From assembly GCA_910587335.1 (NCBI GenBank), contig CAJUMG010000027.1, positions 1 through 15,688 of the forward strand: DNA of 15,688 nt, in the 5' to 3' direction. A program made the position numbers and the translations under genes. This document shows positions 13,790-15,688 of the stretch, piece after piece. The notes beneath the pieces are model-generated. The model did no database searches and was not told the origin of the DNA. It saw only the letters and a program-made list of their open reading frames with translations. This DNA is from an uncultured Oscillospiraceae bacterium. Lineage in GTDB: Bacteria; Bacillota; Clostridia; Oscillospirales; Ruminococcaceae. Numbering within the stretch: the first letter of the stretch is position 1; each line of letters opens with the position of its first letter.

Positions 13790-15298
13790 TTGGGACTATT
13801 AGAAATCCTGTTTATTGATGCTATGAGTTCCATCGTCGGTCCGGCTATCGTATCTGATTTAGGTGATACGAGTCTTTATGCCTTTATGTATACATTAACA
13901 TTTCTGTGTAATACGTTGGCATTGCCTATCACCTCTATGCTGGGCAACAAAAGCGGCAGAAAATACATCATTATTGGCGGTGTAGCGGTATACGGCGTTT
14001 CTTCTATACTGGCTGGCATGGCTGGAAATATGATATTCCATGTAATCATGCGTGGTTTGCAGGGAATCGGCAAGGGATGTATTCTCGGCAATGTGCTGGC
14101 CTTTTTTGGCGAATCTCTGGACGAGAAAGGCCGCGCAAAGGCCATGGGCTTTTATGGCACACTGACCGGTATTGTATTTCTTATAGCTCCCCTGGCAGGC
14201 GGCGCCATTGGCGATTTGCTGGGTTGGCGGCTTACCTTCTACCTATCCATTCCACTGACAGCAATTGTTTTGCTGGTGCTGTTTTTCAAAATGCCCAATA
14301 TTCGGTCTGGGGCGGAAAATGTCAAGCTGGACTGGATGGGAACACTGCTACTTTCTGTATTGACCATCGCGATTGTTCTATTCTTCTCCTGGGGCGGTCA
14401 GACCTACAGCTGGATGTCCGTTCAGGTTATTGGCGCACTTGTTGTCTTTGTGGCATCGTTGGGTGTGTTTATCTGGCATATCAATCGCTGTGAAAACCCT
14501 GTGCTGTCGCCGATTCTGTTCAAAAACCGGGAGTCTTTGCTTGTTATTTTAGGTGTGGTTCTCATCGGTCCGACCCTGTATGCTGTAGGTTCCTATTTGC
14601 CAATGGTTTGCCAGGCGCTGGTAGGTACGACTGCTACGATGACCGGTATTGTAACGGCGCTCAAATCCGCCGTCCAGCTGGTACTGGGCTACGCGATTGG
14701 CAGCTTTATCGCTAAGACAGGCAAAATTAAGCTGGTGATGATCGCTACCTCGGTTGTATACGCAGTATCCAACTTTATGCTTGGCTTTGCCAGCGCACCG
14801 ACCGACATGGTCTGGCTCATTGTAGGCATCCTTTTGTCCGGCTTTGGCACCACAACCTATTCTATGGTATATACACTTCATGCGCAGAACGAACTGCCGG
14901 AGCATCTGATTGGAGAAGCAACCTCTGCGATTCAGTTTTTACAGTCTTTAAGCGGAACAATCGGTCTTTCCATTGTTGGAATGGTGCTGAATATCTCTTT
15001 CTCCTCTCGGCTGGCCAACGTTGTTCCAGAGGGTCTGTCAGCGCTTATCCCTGCTGATCAACTGCAAAATTACATGGGTACTACCTTGTTGACCGATTCT
15101 TCTGCTGTATCCTCTGTTATGGAAGGTCTTAGCGCAGAAGGGCAAACGCTCTTTACACAATTCGTAAACAATCTGCACACAGCCTATGCAGGCGCTATGC
15201 GCAACGCTTTCCTGGTACTGGGCGTGCTGTGCGCCATCACGCTGATATTCTCCTGCATGGTTCGTGTAACCAAAAAGAAGCAGGAAGCAGCCAAATAA
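13790..15298 (+). CDS. DHA2-type MFS exporter (14 helices), start uncertain
   Basis: This 502-residue, very hydrophobic protein has about 14 predicted helices, the length and layout of DHA2 drug:proton antiporters (EmrB/QacA group). It shows a motif A-like loop (NKSGRK) after helix 2 and a motif C-like stretch, PLAGGAIGDLLGWR, in helix 5. It probably expels a small molecule, perhaps the dehydrogenase product. The start is a problem. AGGAGG lies at 13739-13744 and the frame is open from 13724, encoding NKKWTLVALFLGLLE, a natural first helix, but no ATG, GTG or TTG occurs in frame before TTG at 13790. That TTG has no ribosome site and cuts into helix 1. The ATG at 13768 is in another frame and stops after 16 codons. 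A terminator follows at 15354. Confidence 0.82.
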   Translation: MGLLEILFIDAMSSIVGPAIVSDLGDTSLYAFMYTLTFLCNTLALPITSMLGNKSGRKYIIIGGVAVYGVSSILAGMAGNMIFHVIMRGLQGIGKGCILGNVLAFFGESLDEKGRAKAMGFYGTLTGIVFLIAPLAGGAIGDLLGWRLTFYLSIPLTAIVLLVLFFKMPNIRSGAENVKLDWMGTLLLSVLTIAIVLFFSWGGQTYSWMSVQVIGALVVFVASLGVFIWHINRCENPVLSPILFKNRESLLVILGVVLIGPTLYAVGSYLPMVCQALVGTTATMTGIVTALKSAVQLVLGYAIGSFIAKTGKIKLVMIATSVVYAVSNFMLGFASAPTDMVWLIVGILLSGFGTTTYSMVYTLHAQNELPEHLIGEATSAIQFLQSLSGTIGLSIVGMVLNISFSSRLANVVPEGLSALIPADQLQNYMGTTLLTDSSAVSSVMEGLSAEGQTLFTQFVNNLHTAYAGAMRNAFLVLGVLCAITLIFSCMVRVTKKKQEAAK

Positions 15299-15353
15299 AA
15301 GGAACATCTTTCGCCTTTTGTTCTTTCCATTGCAATAAACTACTATTGCGCGC

Positions 15354-15389
15354 AAAAGAGACGAATCCTATCTTGGGTTCGTCTCTTTT
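15354..15389 (+). terminator. Intrinsic terminator of the symporter-dehydrogenase-exporter operon
   Basis: AAAAGAGACGAA (15354-15365) and TTCGTCTCTTTT (15378-15389) form a perfect 12-bp stem, extendable by TCC/GGG, with a 6-base loop and a T-run in the second arm. It lies 56 bases after the exporter stop. Confidence 0.88.
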
Positions 15390-15477
15390 GTTATGATGCC
15401 AAAAGTCTATGTTGGAAATGTATTATATCGGATACAGATTCATTCTCAAAACTTTTTCTAATGATCCAGGACAAAAT

Positions 15478-15521
15478 AAAAATCCCAACAAGTAGCATGA
15501 AAGCAACCCATTGGGATTTTT
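15478..15521 (-). terminator. Terminator of the tRNA transcript
   Basis: AAAAATCCCAA (15478-15488) and TTGGGATTTTT (15511-15521) are perfect inverted copies around a 22-base loop. On the minus strand the hairpin begins directly after the CCA end of tRNA-Cys and ends in TTTTTATTTT. The loop is long, but the U-run and position are convincing. Confidence 0.8.
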
Positions 15522-15596
<75 letters not shown>

Positions 15597-15601
15597 GGAC
15601 A

Positions 15602-15630
15602 AAACGTTACATACCTATTCTGTAACGTTT
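15602..15630 (-). repeat. 10-bp inverted repeat between the two tRNA genes
   Basis: AAACGTTACA (15602-15611) and TGTAACGTTT (15621-15630) are perfect inverted copies around a 9-base spacer and fill most of the 37-base gap between tRNA-Gly and tRNA-Cys. It may be a processing hairpin or an attenuator with a weak TTTT tail on the minus strand. Confidence 0.6.
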
Positions 15631-15633
15631 ATA

Positions 15634-15688
15634 TGGAGCGGGTTACGAGGCTCGAACTCGCTACCTCCACCTTGGCAAGGTGGCGCTC
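15634..15688 (-). tRNA. tRNA-Gly (anticodon GCC), 5' part outside the window
   Basis: The last 55 bases of a tRNA are visible on the minus strand: D-stem end GAGC, anticodon stem CCACC/GGTGG with loop TTGCCAA (anticodon GCC), variable loop AGGTA, T-arm GCGAG/CTCGT, acceptor strand AACCCGC, discriminator U73 and an encoded CCA (15634-15636). The 5' acceptor strand and D-loop lie beyond the right edge. Confidence 0.94.

Noticed and set aside
15390..15477. Sequence between the operon terminator and the tRNA terminator, checked for an attachment site or small gene.
   Set aside because: No ORF with a ribosome site, no repeat of the tRNA end and no strong structure was seen.

Overview
The window looks like the chromosome of a motile, low-to-mid GC, Gram-positive anaerobe of the Clostridia (Bacillota). 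Supporting signs are the C-terminus of a flagellin at the left edge, strong AGGAGG-type ribosome sites, poly-U intrinsic terminators, a NodB deacetylase of the kind common in spore formers, a lipoprotein signal, an M3 oligoendopeptidase, and CCA-encoding tRNA genes. An Oscillospiraceae-like gut clostridium would fit, but the sequence alone does not fix the genus.

Layout: 1-146 is the flagellin tail and its terminator. 191-3016 (minus) is a tightly overlapping ABC export operon: ATPase, large permease with a long external domain, small permease. Diverging from it at 3168-4116 (plus) are a good sigma-A promoter, an unrecognised 48-residue ORF, a lipoprotein gene whose GTG start overlaps the small ORF's stop, and a terminator. 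A two-component system (OmpR-type regulator, then histidine kinase, overlapping) follows at 4254-6109. The three units are most simply read as one envelope-stress or drug-response locus. Support comes from a 12-base element shared by the lipoprotein and regulator upstream regions and from operator-like palindromes before the regulator and the ABC operon.

6133-10239 is housekeeping-like: a MATE efflux protein (minus), a PepF-like peptidase (plus) and a membrane-anchored polysaccharide deacetylase (minus). The last two converge on a bidirectional terminator.

10413-15389 is a self-contained cassette. A divergently transcribed LysR regulator faces an apparent operon of a GPH-family sugar/cation-type symporter, a short-chain dehydrogenase and a 14-helix DHA2-type exporter. 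A near-perfect 35-bp palindrome lies between them and covers the -35 of the lysR promoter. The gene set suggests import, one redox change, then export of a small molecule whose identity the sequence does not give. The last gene has no normal in-frame start codon next to its ribosome site, which points to an indel, a lost start or an unusual initiation.

The right edge carries tRNA-Gly(GCC) (partial) and tRNA-Cys(GCA) on the minus strand, followed by their terminator. No CRISPR array, insertion sequence, rRNA or prophage gene was seen. No stretch longer than 300 bases lacks a gene.
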